From Nocardia asiatica NBRC 100129 (GTDB taxonomy: Bacteria > Actinomycetota > Actinomycetes > Mycobacteriales > Mycobacteriaceae): a stretch of 64,000 nt of DNA. Position numbers and translations under genes: made by a program. The stretch lies in NCBI RefSeq assembly GCF_000308415.1, contig NZ_BAFS01000473.1:1-64000 (forward strand). The letters run 5' to 3'. The notes beneath the pieces are model-generated. The model ran no database searches and was not told where the DNA came from. It saw only the letters and a list, made by a program, of their open reading frames with translations. Below, piece by piece: positions 33,911 through 41,912 of the stretch. Each line of letters opens with the position of its first letter. The stretch's first letter is position 1.

Positions 33911-34741
33911 ATGGCGATCGACGGTCTCGGACGGTTCGGAGTATGGCGCGGCTACCTGGGGTTCACGCCCGAAGAGGCCGCTGAACTGGAGAAACTCGGC
34001 TACAGCGCGCTGTGGCTCGGTGGGTCGCCGCCCGCTGACCTGCCGGTGGCCGAATCGCTGCTCGAGGCGACCGAGACGCTGATCGTCGCCACCAGCATCG
34101 TGAATATCTGGACCGCCCCGGCCGCCGCCGTCGCCGAATCGTTCCACCGGATCGAACAGCGCTTCCCCGGTCGTTTCCTGCTCGGGATCGGCGCGGGTCA
34201 TCCGGAAGCCAATGAGCCGTACCGGAAACCGTACGACGCGCTGGTGCGATACCTCGATGAACTCGACGAGGCCGGGGTGCCGAAGGACCGGATGGCCTTG
34301 GCCGCGCTCGGGCCGAAGGTGCTGGAACTGGCGCGTACACGCACCGCCGGCGCGCTGCCGTATCTGGCCCCGCCGGAGCACACCGCGCGGGCGCGCCAGC
34401 TCCTCGGCTCCGCACTGCTGGTGGCGGAGCAGAAATTCGTGCTCGACGACGATCCGCGGCGGGCGCGGGAGGTGGGCAGGCAGATGGTGAAGATGTATCT
34501 CGGCCTGCGCAACTACGTTTCGAACCTGCGGCGGCTCGGCTTCTCCGAGGAGGATGTGACCAAACCGGGCAGTGACCATCTCATCGATGTGCTCGCCGTG
34601 CACGGCAGCCCCGTCGAGGTCACCGGGCAACTGGTCGAGCATCTGAAGGCGGGTGCCGATCATCTCGCGCTGCAGGCGTTGGGCGAGGACTATCTCGGCG
34701 CGCTGCGCCAACTCGCGCCGCTGCTGACGGCGGCGGACTGA
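33911..34741 (+). CDS. LLM-class F420-dependent oxidoreductase
   Basis: This 276-residue protein has the luciferase-like monooxygenase (LLM) barrel: ELEKLGYSALWLGGSPPADL at the first strand and helix, IVATSIVNIWTAPAAAVAES, RFPGRFLLGIGAGHPEANEP (family signature), GVPKDRMALAALGPKVLELA, and near the end HGSPVEVTGQLVEHLKAGAD with LALQAL. Actinobacterial members of this size use coenzyme F420 for hydride transfer to unknown ketone or enone substrates. The N-terminal GLGRFGVWRGYLGFTPEEA is typical. The ATG at 33911 follows AGAAAGG. No partner enzyme is adjacent. Confidence 0.88.
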   Translation: MAIDGLGRFGVWRGYLGFTPEEAAELEKLGYSALWLGGSPPADLPVAESLLEATETLIVATSIVNIWTAPAAAVAESFHRIEQRFPGRFLLGIGAGHPEANEPYRKPYDALVRYLDELDEAGVPKDRMALAALGPKVLELARTRTAGALPYLAPPEHTARARQLLGSALLVAEQKFVLDDDPRRAREVGRQMVKMYLGLRNYVSNLRRLGFSEEDVTKPGSDHLIDVLAVHGSPVEVTGQLVEHLKAGADHLALQALGEDYLGALRQLAPLLTAAD

Positions 34742-34796
34742 ATCACCGCGAGGCGGCGCGACGGTAGGCCTGCCGAGATCGAGAGGTGAACCCGAA

Positions 34797-34961
34797 ATGT
34801 CGCGGGCTCGGGATCTGCGGTGGTACCGCACCGGTCCGGTGAATGGGCTCGGCGTCTATGGGGACAACTTCGTGCCAGGCGTGACGCCGGAGTGGATTTA
34901 CCTCGAGGTCGCCCCGGAAGCCGCTACCGTCCGAGTGGGTGCCGGGGTGCCCACCCCCTGA
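34797..34961 (+). CDS. Small protein of 54 residues, stop inside a large hairpin
   Basis: GAGAGGTGA precedes the ATG by six bases, a clear ribosome site. The product begins MSRARDLRWYRTGPVNGLGV, continues with YGDNFVPGVTPEWIYLEV, and ends VRVGAGVPTP. The DNFVPGVTPEW stretch looks like a folded protein rather than chance. Neither a signal peptide nor a known motif is evident. The last four codons and the stop lie in the left arm and loop of a 13-bp hairpin, so translation and transcript ending may be linked. It could alternatively be the 5' remnant of a longer gene cut by the GC-rich element. Confidence 0.55.
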   Translation: MSRARDLRWYRTGPVNGLGVYGDNFVPGVTPEWIYLEVAPEAATVRVGAGVPTP

Positions 34962-34994
34962 GGGCGCCCCTCCCCCACCCGGGGGGTGGGCACC
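34946..34994. terminator. Large GC-rich hairpin with 13-bp perfect stem
   Basis: GGTGCCCACCCCC (34946-34958) and GGGGGTGGGCACC (34982-34994) pair perfectly. The 23-base loop contains its own GGGCGCCC palindrome, and more C and G runs follow to about 35025. It spans the stop codon of the 54-residue gene and probably ends its transcript; it might also mark an old recombination point. Confidence 0.6.
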
Positions 34995-35408
34995 CTCCAC
35001 CCCCCGGGGCCCCTGTGGGGGCTTGTGTGAGATACCGGCCTGCTCCGCTCAGGCCGGTTACCACGGACATTCCGCGCTTCGACCGAGCGCGGGAGTATCG
35101 ATACCCGGTCCGATCCCGACCCGAGGGCGTCACCGGACTCCAGCTGCGCACCCAGCGCACGGGTAGCGAATCCATCACCGACGGTTGCGCTTCCGCGCCG
35201 CAGCACGGCGCGGCCGTGACACTGGCGACCGCGACGAAGTCTATGCTGCTCCGCCCCTGGTCTTTCCGATGCCCACCGTCCATGACCGATACTGTAAATC
35301 CCCGAGGGGGCCGCTGACGAGAGTTCGCTCGAAGTTGGCCCGTGACCGGTATTCCTCGGCGGCTTCCTGTCGGTCAAGCTCCCGCTGCGGATGTGCCTCG
35401 AAGAATCG
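34962..35408. other. Non-coding stretch with hairpins
   Basis: After the 54-residue gene there are about 450 bases with the two hairpins described separately and unusual runs of C and G up to about 35025. From 35060 to 35408 I see no gene, ribosome site or repeat. The converging SGNH remnant ends at 35409. Confidence 0.45.
35034..35058. repeat. 9-bp inverted repeat
   Basis: ACCGGCCTG (35034-35042) and CAGGCCGGT (35050-35058) pair perfectly around a seven-base loop, 40 bases after the larger hairpin. It may be a second terminator or a protein site. Its function cannot be read further. Confidence 0.45.
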
Positions 35409-36412
35409 TCAGCAGGCGGGCGATGGAGCGTCGTCGAGCAGAGCGAGGTCGACGGTCTCCGCCATCGCCCGATAGCCCGCGAGGCTGGGGTGCAGGCGAT
35501 CCGGGCTGGAATAGACATCCCGCAGCACGGACGGGTCGGCGGGATCGCTTAGTGCGGCGTCGAAGTCGACGATGCCGTCGGCGCGGTTCTGGGTACGTAT
35601 CCAGGCATTGATCCGCTGCCGGTCGATCTCGCTGCGGGGTGCCAGGAGTACACCGTCGACAACGGCGTCGGAGGCGGGGAGCAGCGTTCCCAGCCAGATC
35701 TTCTTGCCGTGCCGGTGGGCCGTGGTGATGAGCTGCTCGTATCCAGCGATCATCGCGGTGGCCTCGGCGGACGGCGGAATCCGTCGGCGCCCGCCTGCGC
35801 GGTGAGATCACCGCTACCGGCTGGAGAGTAGAACGAGGTGGCGTTGGCATTCCAATGCTCGGTCGGCGGCCCCGCCGCATCGGGAACGTAGATACTCACC
35901 GCGACCGGGGCGAACGCCGCGACATCGAACGACACCGGATCACTGACGACATCGGCTCCGGGAGGCCAGGTGGTCGCCGCCTTCCCGTCGAACAGCACCG
36001 GCACAGCATTCGCCACCGCCGCGCCCGACAACTGGTTGGCGATGCTCACCCGTTCGAATGTCACCGGAGTCAGCCCGAACCGGTTGGTCAGATGCACACG
36101 TAGCGTCGATCCGCCCAGATGCGGAGTGATGACCATCCGGAAACTCTGGTTGTCGACCGCGAGTGGAATCGGCCCTCCGGCCGCGTCGAGCGGAGTCACC
36201 GAATCGGTGGGGCTGGACATCCATGACGCCACGAAATGCTCCCCGCCGCATCGGGAAGACTCCGCTCGGGCCGGGGCGGGATCGCCCGCGGCAGCGCACG
36301 CCGCGAGCAGGACGGCCGCGACCAGCATCGCCCCGCGATGACGGGCAGGCCGACTTCGCGTGCGGGCCACAGTTTCGCCCGAAGTCGCGGGGGCTGCCGC
36401 AAAAGGTCGCAT
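35409..36412 (-). pseudogene. SGNH/GDSL esterase lipoprotein, internally deleted and frameshifted
   Basis: The N-terminal part (from ATG 36412, ribosome site AGAGGTGA) has a lipoprotein signal ending LLAACAAAG and then the beta domain of large actinobacterial SGNH hydrolases: ASWMSSPTDSVTPLDAAGG, LRVHLTNRFGLTPVTFERVS, PPTEHWNANATSFYS. Just after AQAGADGF the frame breaks (about 35760). The neighbouring frame resumes with PPSAEATAMIAGYEQLITTA, KKIWLGTLLPASDA and a normal end containing DRLHPSLAGYRAMAE, with the catalytic Asp/His block. Between them roughly 110 residues are missing, including the GDSIT nucleophile block and the GxND oxyanion block. With the catalytic serine gone and the frame shifted, the gene cannot make an active esterase. 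Confidence 0.8.
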
Positions 36413-36442
36413 GATCTTCACCTCTTATCGACGGATCGGGAC

Positions 36443-38038
36443 TCAGATCCGGCTGCCGATGTCGCGGGCGACGATATTGTCCAGTGCGCGTTCGGCGACC
36501 GCGGCAATGGTCATCGACGGGTTGCACGCCGCGGTGTTGCCCGGCATCAACGCGCCGTCCAGGACGTAGAGCCCCGGTTGGTCGTGGACGCGGCCGTCGA
36601 GGTCGCAGACAGCGCCCATGCTCGCTCCGCCCAGCGGATGCCAGGTCGACGGGAAAAGGGCGTTGGTATCGATCAGCATGCCGTCCGGGCCCGCGATCCG
36701 GTGCACGGCAGGGCCGATGTGATTGTCCTGGATGTAGTTGTCGCCGTCGGCGGGCCAGTGCAGGATCGCGTCGTCGCGTGCGGAGTCGTAGGTGAACGCG
36801 CCACGTCCGTCGCTGACGCCGTATCCGACCAGCATGGTGCTGCGCGGGTCCAGCGACAGCGGCGGGATGGATGCCTGGATCACGGTATGGGCGGCGTGCG
36901 GATCGTCCCAGTTCTTGCTGCCGAAGACCACCGGCCCACCCTGCGGCGCACCGAATTCGGCCGAGGGATCGGTCCAGACGTAGATGCGGTCCGCGTTGGT
37001 GCCCCAGCCCTGCCCCACCTCGTCGGGCAGATCGCGGATGAGCCCCTTGGCGCCCGCACGCACCAGCAGCCGGGTGGTGTTGAGACTGCCCGCCGCCAAG
37101 ATCAACGCGCCGGTGGTGAGGACCTTGTTCTCGATCACCGCACCGGTCGTGTCCAGGCGCTGCACGTGTACGATCCACCGGCCGTCGGATGCGCGTTCGA
37201 CGTCGGTGACCTCGTGCAGGGTCTGCACGCGCACCAAGCCGGTGGCCTCGGCGGCGGCGATATAGGTGACATCGACCGAATGCTTGCCGCCGTTGTTGAC
37301 GCCCATCGCGCCGTCGCCGTTGGTGTAGGACGGCTTCATCTCCCCGCGCAATTCGGCCAGCGCGAAATCCCAGTCGATCGGCATCGGTATCTTCGACAAC
37401 GGCATTCCGGCCCGCCGGACACGGTCTGCGAATACTCGTGCCGCTCGGTAGTTCTCGCTGGCGATCAGTTCGTCGGGGGCCTCGGCCAAGCCCAGCATCC
37501 GAGCCACTCGCGGGTAGTGGACCCTGTTCATCAGCGCCCAGTCCAGTTCCGGGGGGAAGTGGGTGTCGAAGACCTGACGCGTCGGTTGGAGCGACATCCC
37601 CTGGTAGACAAGAGAACCGCCGCCCAAGCCCGCCGCGCACAGGGCGGTCATGTGCACGCCAGGCACCGCTTCGACCAAGCCGGTGTATTGCTCGAACACC
37701 ATCGGACGGCCGAAAAGATTCGGGCTGGACCGACACCACAGCAATCGTTTGTCCGGTGACGAAGCACGCGGGAAGGTTTCGGCATTCGGCCCGGTGGTCC
37801 AGCGCATCCCGCGCTCGAGCACCGTCACGGGTATACCCGCTTGTGCCAGGCGCAGGGCGCTGACTCCCCCACCGAAGCCGGAGCCGACCACCACCACGCG
37901 GTGCTCCTCGTAGGTCAGCGCGATGTTGTTCACCTGCGCGGCGGCGGGGGCGGGCGCGCCGAGCGTGCGGGCGGCCAAGGCCGCGGCACCGGTGGCGGCG
38001 ACACCGGTCAGCAGTGACCGGCGCGAGATTGCTGTCAT
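36443..38038 (-). CDS. Cholesterol-oxidase-like GMC flavoenzyme with Tat signal
   Basis: From ATG 38038 the 531-residue protein starts with a twin-arginine signal (SRRSLLTGVAATGAAALA, cleavage near AAAQV). It continues with the FAD motif VVVVGSGFGGGVSALRLA, GMRWTTGPNAETFPR, GLGGGSLVYQGMSL and NNGGKHSVDVTYIAAA. It ends with the GMC C-terminus TWHPLGGASMGAV, NLYV-like GLYVLDGALMPGNTAACNPS. The active-site His and Asn (HPLGG, NPS) match cholesterol oxidase. The position of its catalytic Glu appears changed (ASIPP where homologs have AEIAP). It probably oxidises a sterol or other alcohol outside the membrane, making peroxide. Neighbours are an esterase remnant and a secreted lipase, suggesting a lipid-use locus. 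Confidence 0.88.
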   Translation of the reverse strand: MTAISRRSLLTGVAATGAAALAARTLGAPAPAAAQVNNIALTYEEHRVVVVGSGFGGGVSALRLAQAGIPVTVLERGMRWTTGPNAETFPRASSPDKRLLWCRSSPNLFGRPMVFEQYTGLVEAVPGVHMTALCAAGLGGGSLVYQGMSLQPTRQVFDTHFPPELDWALMNRVHYPRVARMLGLAEAPDELIASENYRAARVFADRVRRAGMPLSKIPMPIDWDFALAELRGEMKPSYTNGDGAMGVNNGGKHSVDVTYIAAAEATGLVRVQTLHEVTDVERASDGRWIVHVQRLDTTGAVIENKVLTTGALILAAGSLNTTRLLVRAGAKGLIRDLPDEVGQGWGTNADRIYVWTDPSAEFGAPQGGPVVFGSKNWDDPHAAHTVIQASIPPLSLDPRSTMLVGYGVSDGRGAFTYDSARDDAILHWPADGDNYIQDNHIGPAVHRIAGPDGMLIDTNALFPSTWHPLGGASMGAVCDLDGRVHDQPGLYVLDGALMPGNTAACNPSMTIAAVAERALDNIVARDIGSRI

Positions 38039-38223
38039 GACGGATCCTTCAGGGGTGAATACATGTCGAACCAAGTCCTGAACGCCGTGCGAGCTGGGCC
38101 TTTCGACCGCACGGAACAGGTGGATGTGCGCGTGGCACGGCAACGTCGGCCGCAAGGCGGCAAATGTCGACTGAATTGGTCGTAGATCTGGTCGGCGCCG
38201 ATTCGATCTCGGCGCGAGGACCG

Positions 38224-39564
38224 TCAGTCGAATGTGCAGCCGGTGACGGGTTTACCCGCGAGGCGATCGAGCAGGTAAGTGACCGCGTTGTCCGGACCGA
38301 AACCATCGATCATCTCCGGACCGAAATGATTCGGAATGGTCGTACCCGGAAGGATCGGCGGCAGATCGTTGGTCCGGAACGTGACCGCGGCCCCCTTCGC
38401 ACACCAGTCCTCGGCGAGACGACGCGCCTGACCATAAGGAACGGTGTCATCGTTCAACCCACTCGTGATCAACACCGGCGTCGCCGGAGTCAGACTGCCG
38501 ATGCGCAGTTCCGCCAAGGCGGGAGCGGCCTCGGGGATCGCCGCGAGATGCTCACTCAGCGAACGACCGTCATTGGTCAACGAGCTGGTCTTCAAAAACG
38601 CGTGACGGGTGATGATGTCACCGATGCACTCGTCGCTGAGCGTCTCCAACATCGCACGCCCCGCCGGACTGGTCACCCGGTCGACCGCCTTCTGCAAATC
38701 CGGATAACGCGCCAGCAAACCGTTGATCGCGAAGCCGATCGCGCCACTGATCAAAGCACCATCGATGCGCTCCAGAATCGCGGCCAGATCCGCCACCGGA
38801 CCACCCGCCCACGTACCTTTGAGATTCAGCTCGGGCGCATACTCCGGCTGCATCTCCGCCGCCGCCGCAGTCGCACCACCACCCTGCGAATAGCCCCACA
38901 ACACCACCGGGGTCTCCGGCCCGACACCCGCCAGGTTGTGAGCCGCGCGCACCCCGTCCAACACCGCATGCGCGGCCTCTATCCGGTTGGCATAAGTATG
39001 AATACCCGGCGTGCCCAAACCGATGTAATCGGTCACCAGAACCCGCGCACCCAACCCACTCCACACCGCCGAAGCAGGCAACTCCTGATTCGCCGACAAC
39101 CCCGGAGACGGATCAGCGAACACCGTCAAACCAGTCGAAAACGCGACCGACATCGCACAGCGGTCCCCCTGACCCGAGGTTCCCGGACCGATCACCACGG
39201 TCGGACGAGGGCCCGGCCCCTGCCACGGACCTGTGGCGTCGATGAACGTCCCTGACACCGCCACCGGCGACCCGTCCTGCAACCGCGACGTATACATCAC
39301 ATGCTGCGCCTTACCCGGCCACCCCTCGACCGTCGGCACCGTCGCGAACAAACTCATCGGCGCCGTCTTCACGATCGCACCCCGCTCCACCGGAATCACC
39401 GCAGGCGGAACATAGAAATCGCTCACCGGCGCAGCCGCCGCCTCCTGCGTATCCATCCCCACCACGGCCACCGTTGCGACACAGACCACCGCCACCGCCG
39501 CCGCCACCGGAACGGCCCAACGCCGCCACCTCGGTTGTGAACGCCGCCCATCCTGCTGAAGCAT
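38224..39564 (-). CDS. Secretory lipase (LIP family, alpha/beta hydrolase)
   Basis: From ATG 39564, behind GGAGAG, the 446-residue protein has an N-terminal membrane/signal segment (WAVPVAAAVAVVCVATVAVV, then EAAAAPVSDFY). The PF03583 pattern follows: SRLQDGSPVAVSGTFI, TVVIGPGTSGQGDRCA, VTDYIGLGTPGIHTYANR, the nucleophile elbow VLWGYSQGGGATAAA, GTWAGGPVADL, then the Asp in TSGLNDDTVPYGQARRL and the His in TIPNHFGPEMIDG. All three triad residues are present. Such lipases are secreted and hydrolyse triglycerides or esters in mycobacteria and nocardiae. A 17-base palindrome lies 100 bases upstream. The 3' end abuts the GMC oxidase upstream region. Confidence 0.92.
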   Translation of the reverse strand: MLQQDGRRSQPRWRRWAVPVAAAVAVVCVATVAVVGMDTQEAAAAPVSDFYVPPAVIPVERGAIVKTAPMSLFATVPTVEGWPGKAQHVMYTSRLQDGSPVAVSGTFIDATGPWQGPGPRPTVVIGPGTSGQGDRCAMSVAFSTGLTVFADPSPGLSANQELPASAVWSGLGARVLVTDYIGLGTPGIHTYANRIEAAHAVLDGVRAAHNLAGVGPETPVVLWGYSQGGGATAAAAEMQPEYAPELNLKGTWAGGPVADLAAILERIDGALISGAIGFAINGLLARYPDLQKAVDRVTSPAGRAMLETLSDECIGDIITRHAFLKTSSLTNDGRSLSEHLAAIPEAAPALAELRIGSLTPATPVLITSGLNDDTVPYGQARRLAEDWCAKGAAVTFRTNDLPPILPGTTIPNHFGPEMIDGFGPDNAVTYLLDRLAGKPVTGCTFD

Positions 39565-39865
39565 CCAAGACTCTCCATGTACACCACCCGGCCTCGTCGC
39601 CAAGTGTCCTGCGTCGCAATAGCCGTCCGACATGAAGTGGGTCACAGCATGCGATCCACGGAACGGTAACATGGTTACCGCCAAGTTGGAATCAGGTGAT
39701 GGCTATTTCTTCCCCTGATCCGCGACGGCAGTTCGACTCGCCCGCGCACCGCACTATGGCCGATTTCCGCCGCTCGGCGACCGCGGGCAAGGCGCGGCAG
39801 CCCCTGCCCGACATGCCACCGCACCCACTCCGTGTGAAGCAGGCGCCGGTGGGTAGGCCACGAGC
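39565..39865. other. Lipase upstream region
   Basis: These 300 bases carry the lipase ribosome site (GGAGAG), the 17-base palindrome at 39664-39680 and an AT-rich patch around it. No gene is supported between the lipase and the small acidic ORF at 39866. Confidence 0.45.
39664..39680. promoter_or_regulatory. 17-base palindromic operator upstream of the lipase
   Basis: CGGTAACATGGTTACCG is a perfect 7-3-7 palindrome 100 bases before the lipase ATG. TetR-family regulators often bind sites of this form (GTAAC/GTTAC arms), so the lipase is probably repressed by a TetR-type protein encoded elsewhere. Confidence 0.6.
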
Positions 39866-40012
39866 GTGACCGAACCCGGAAACCGGAACGCACCCGAATT
39901 GGGCGACCAGACCGATACATCTCAGCCCGACGACCTGGATCTCGAAACCCGCGAAACGCCGGAGAACGAGGACGTGAACGAGGCGGCGGGCGCCGTCGAA
40001 CCGCCCGACTGA
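39866..40012 (+). CDS. Small acidic protein, 48 residues
   Basis: A GTG-started frame encodes VTEPGNRNAPELGDQTDTSQ, then PDDLDLETRETPENEDVNE, ending AVEPPD. It is very acidic and probably disordered. Similar short acidic frames occur at 61236 and 63621 in this window. The ribosome site is weak (GGTAGG at distance). It lies 39 bases before the epimerase gene on the same strand and may be cotranscribed. The existence of the protein is plausible but not proven. Confidence 0.45.
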   Translation: MTEPGNRNAPELGDQTDTSQPDDLDLETRETPENEDVNEAAGAVEPPD

Positions 40013-40051
40013 GCGCGGTTTCACCCACGGCGGCCGGGGAATTCCGGCCGC

Positions 40052-41029
40052 ATGGGTATCACCGTCGCCGTCACCGGGCCGACCGGCGAGATCGGCATCT
40101 CCACCGTCACCGCACTCGAAGACGACCCGGCGGTGGACCGGATCGTCGGGATGGCCCGTCGGCCGTTCGACCCCACCGCCCACGGCTGGACGAAGACCGA
40201 GTACCGGCGCGGCGACATTCTCGACCGATCCGCCGTACGAGCCCTCGTCTCGGATGCCGACGTGGTGATCCACCTGGCGTTCGTGATCATGGGCTCGCGC
40301 GAGGAGAGCGCGCGAGTGAATCTCACGGGCACCCGCAACGTCTTCGAGGCCGCGGTGGCCGCCGAGCGGGTCCGCCGGCTCGTCTACACGTCCTCGGTCG
40401 CCGCCTACGGCTACCACCCGGAGAATCCTTCGCCCATTACCGAGGATGTGCCGCCCCAGGGCTCGCCCGAACACTATTACTCCGAGCAGAAGGCCGCGTG
40501 CGAGGCGGCGCTCACCGAGATCACCGCGGGGTCCCACCTCGAGGTCTTCGTGCTGCGACCGTGCATCGTGGCCGGCCCGAAAGCGCCGGCGTTGCACGAT
40601 GTGCCGTGGGCGAAGCTCCCCCGGCCCCTGCGCACCTTGGCGCGGTCCAATCCCCTGTTCAAGCCGCTGATTCCCGACCCGGGCCATCCGCTGCAACTCG
40701 TCCACCACGACGACGTGGCCGCCGCCATCGCGCTGGCCGCCACAGCCGACGCACCGCCCGGCGCCTACAACATCGCCGGCGACGGCGCCCTCACTTTGTC
40801 CGACGTGGCGACCGCACTGGGCGGCAGGCCGGTGCGCGTTCCCGCGGTCGCCGCCACCGCCGCTTCGGCGGCCATCGCCCGCCTCCCGTTCGTGCCGGCC
40901 ACCCTGGAGTGGCTGCACATCATGCGCACGCCCGTGGTCATGGACACCAGTCGCGCGAAGCGAGAACTCGGCTGGAAGCCGGCGCACACCGCCGCCGACA
41001 CCCTCGCCGCACTCTCCGCCGTCCGCTGA
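40052..41029 (+). CDS. NAD-dependent epimerase/dehydratase (extended SDR)
   Basis: The 325-residue protein opens with ITVAVTGPTGEIGISTVTAL, the Rossmann motif in the form GPTGEIG, then VVIHLAFVIMGSREESARVN, the VYTSSVAAYG strand and the active-site YYSEQK (YxxxK) in EHYYSEQKAACEAAL. The substrate half includes VFVLRPCIVAGPKAPAL, PLQLVHHDDVAAAIALA and AYNIAGDGALTLSDVATALG. All catalytic residues are present (Ser in TSS, Tyr, Lys). The likely substrate is a nucleotide sugar, sterol or other ketone/alcohol; the sequence does not decide. The C-terminus (RAKRELGWKPAHTAADTL) is the usual SDR end. Confidence 0.9.
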   Translation: MGITVAVTGPTGEIGISTVTALEDDPAVDRIVGMARRPFDPTAHGWTKTEYRRGDILDRSAVRALVSDADVVIHLAFVIMGSREESARVNLTGTRNVFEAAVAAERVRRLVYTSSVAAYGYHPENPSPITEDVPPQGSPEHYYSEQKAACEAALTEITAGSHLEVFVLRPCIVAGPKAPALHDVPWAKLPRPLRTLARSNPLFKPLIPDPGHPLQLVHHDDVAAAIALAATADAPPGAYNIAGDGALTLSDVATALGGRPVRVPAVAATAASAAIARLPFVPATLEWLHIMRTPVVMDTSRAKRELGWKPAHTAADTLAALSAVR

Positions 41030-41330
41030 ACCCTCGGACCGCCGAACCGCTGCAACCCGACCGTTTCGGCCCGCTCCGCCCGATCACCGAATTTCCTTGC
41101 CGCCATTGATCGTACCGTCGTGCAACGGTACATTGAGCGCGTGACGCTTCCGGTAGTCGCGCCGCGGTCGGCCCGCTACGAAGACCCTTTCCGAGGGCGC
41201 TATCGGGGAGTCTCGCGTATCGGCGAGGCAGAACAGCGAGAGGTGCCTGCACCGCCGTGGTGTTTCGGCCCAATTCTCACACCGCGTGGCCGTCGCGCTC
41301 TGCGTGTACGGCCCACAACAGGGACTGAGC
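41030..41330. other. Intergenic region, no gene seen
   Basis: About 300 bases between the epimerase stop and the next start. An AT-richer patch near 41105-41130 may hold a promoter. Short frames here lack ribosome sites or family motifs. Confidence 0.4.
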
Positions 41331-41837
41331 ATGCAGAACGACGAGGCAAGCCAGATCAGGTACGTCGTCAGACGACTCGTACAGTGCCATCCGGAGGTCC
41401 CCCCCGAGGCCGTGGCATTGGTCGTGCGACGAACCCATGAACGCTTCGGGCGCGCGTCCGTGCGCGAATTCGTGCCGTTACTCGTCGAACGCCGCGCGGG
41501 GAGAGAACTCTCCGCGACCTCGGGCTGGGATGAGCCGACGGTGCAGAACGAGGCAGACCGCGCTCAAGCGGAGGTGTTCTTCGACCTGCTCGTCGCGGAG
41601 GCGGACGAACTGGACTCCTTCATCGCGGCGATGACGCGCACCGGGTCGTCGAGCCCGGCGGACCGTGTCACCGAGTTGCGCAGGCTCCGTACCGAGTTGC
41701 ACGAGGTGCTCCGCTGCATCACTCAACTGCGCGACCGGTTCCCCGGAGTCGCCTCCGACGGCTCGCTTCCGCCGAGGGAACTCGCCCACCGGTCCGCGAG
41801 CCCGAGCGGAAACGATCCGGCGCCCGCATCTCAGTGA
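41331..41837 (+). CDS. Hypothetical protein with DUF3562-like three-helix N-terminus
   Basis: The ATG at 41331 (MQNDEASQIR) is preferred over an upstream GTG; GGGA precedes it. The first 60 residues (VVRRLVQCHPEVPPEAVALV, VRRTHERFGRASVREFVPLL) form a compact helical domain like those in small actinobacterial proteins with the 'HP.V....V...V......F' pattern (DUF3562-like). The second half is helical and acidic (AQAEVFFDLLVAEADELDSF, ELRRLRTELHEVLRCITQLR) and may form a coiled coil. The C-terminus is disordered. No enzyme motif is present. The gene lies 75 bases before the FAD oxidoreductase gene. Confidence 0.65.
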   Translation: MQNDEASQIRYVVRRLVQCHPEVPPEAVALVVRRTHERFGRASVREFVPLLVERRAGRELSATSGWDEPTVQNEADRAQAEVFFDLLVAEADELDSFIAAMTRTGSSSPADRVTELRRLRTELHEVLRCITQLRDRFPGVASDGSLPPRELAHRSASPSGNDPAPASQ

Positions 41838-41851
41838 CCTGCCTCACACAG

Positions 41852-41878
41852 TGTCAGGATCTTCGCTCTCCCGGTGTC
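41852..41878 (+). promoter_or_regulatory. Candidate ECF41 (SigJ) promoter before the FAD oxidoreductase
   Basis: TGTCAGG (41852-41858) is followed after 16 bases by TGTC (41875-41878), close to the described ECF41 promoter form TGTCACA-16-CGTC. It lies 35 bases before the oxidoreductase start and the sigJ gene is next in line, so the sigma factor probably drives this transcript. Confidence 0.45.
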
Positions 41879-41912
41879 TTGTGTACGACCCCAGCGGAGC
41901 GAAGGAGACACC

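Noticed and set aside
34920..35060. Possible CRISPR or tRNA-like element in the GC-rich hairpin area
   Set aside because: There are no regular repeats with spacers and no tRNA arms or CCA-like end. Simple inverted repeats explain it.
36236..37759. Long plus-strand frame opposite the GMC oxidase
   Set aside because: No motif or ribosome site; it runs antisense to a clear flavoenzyme.
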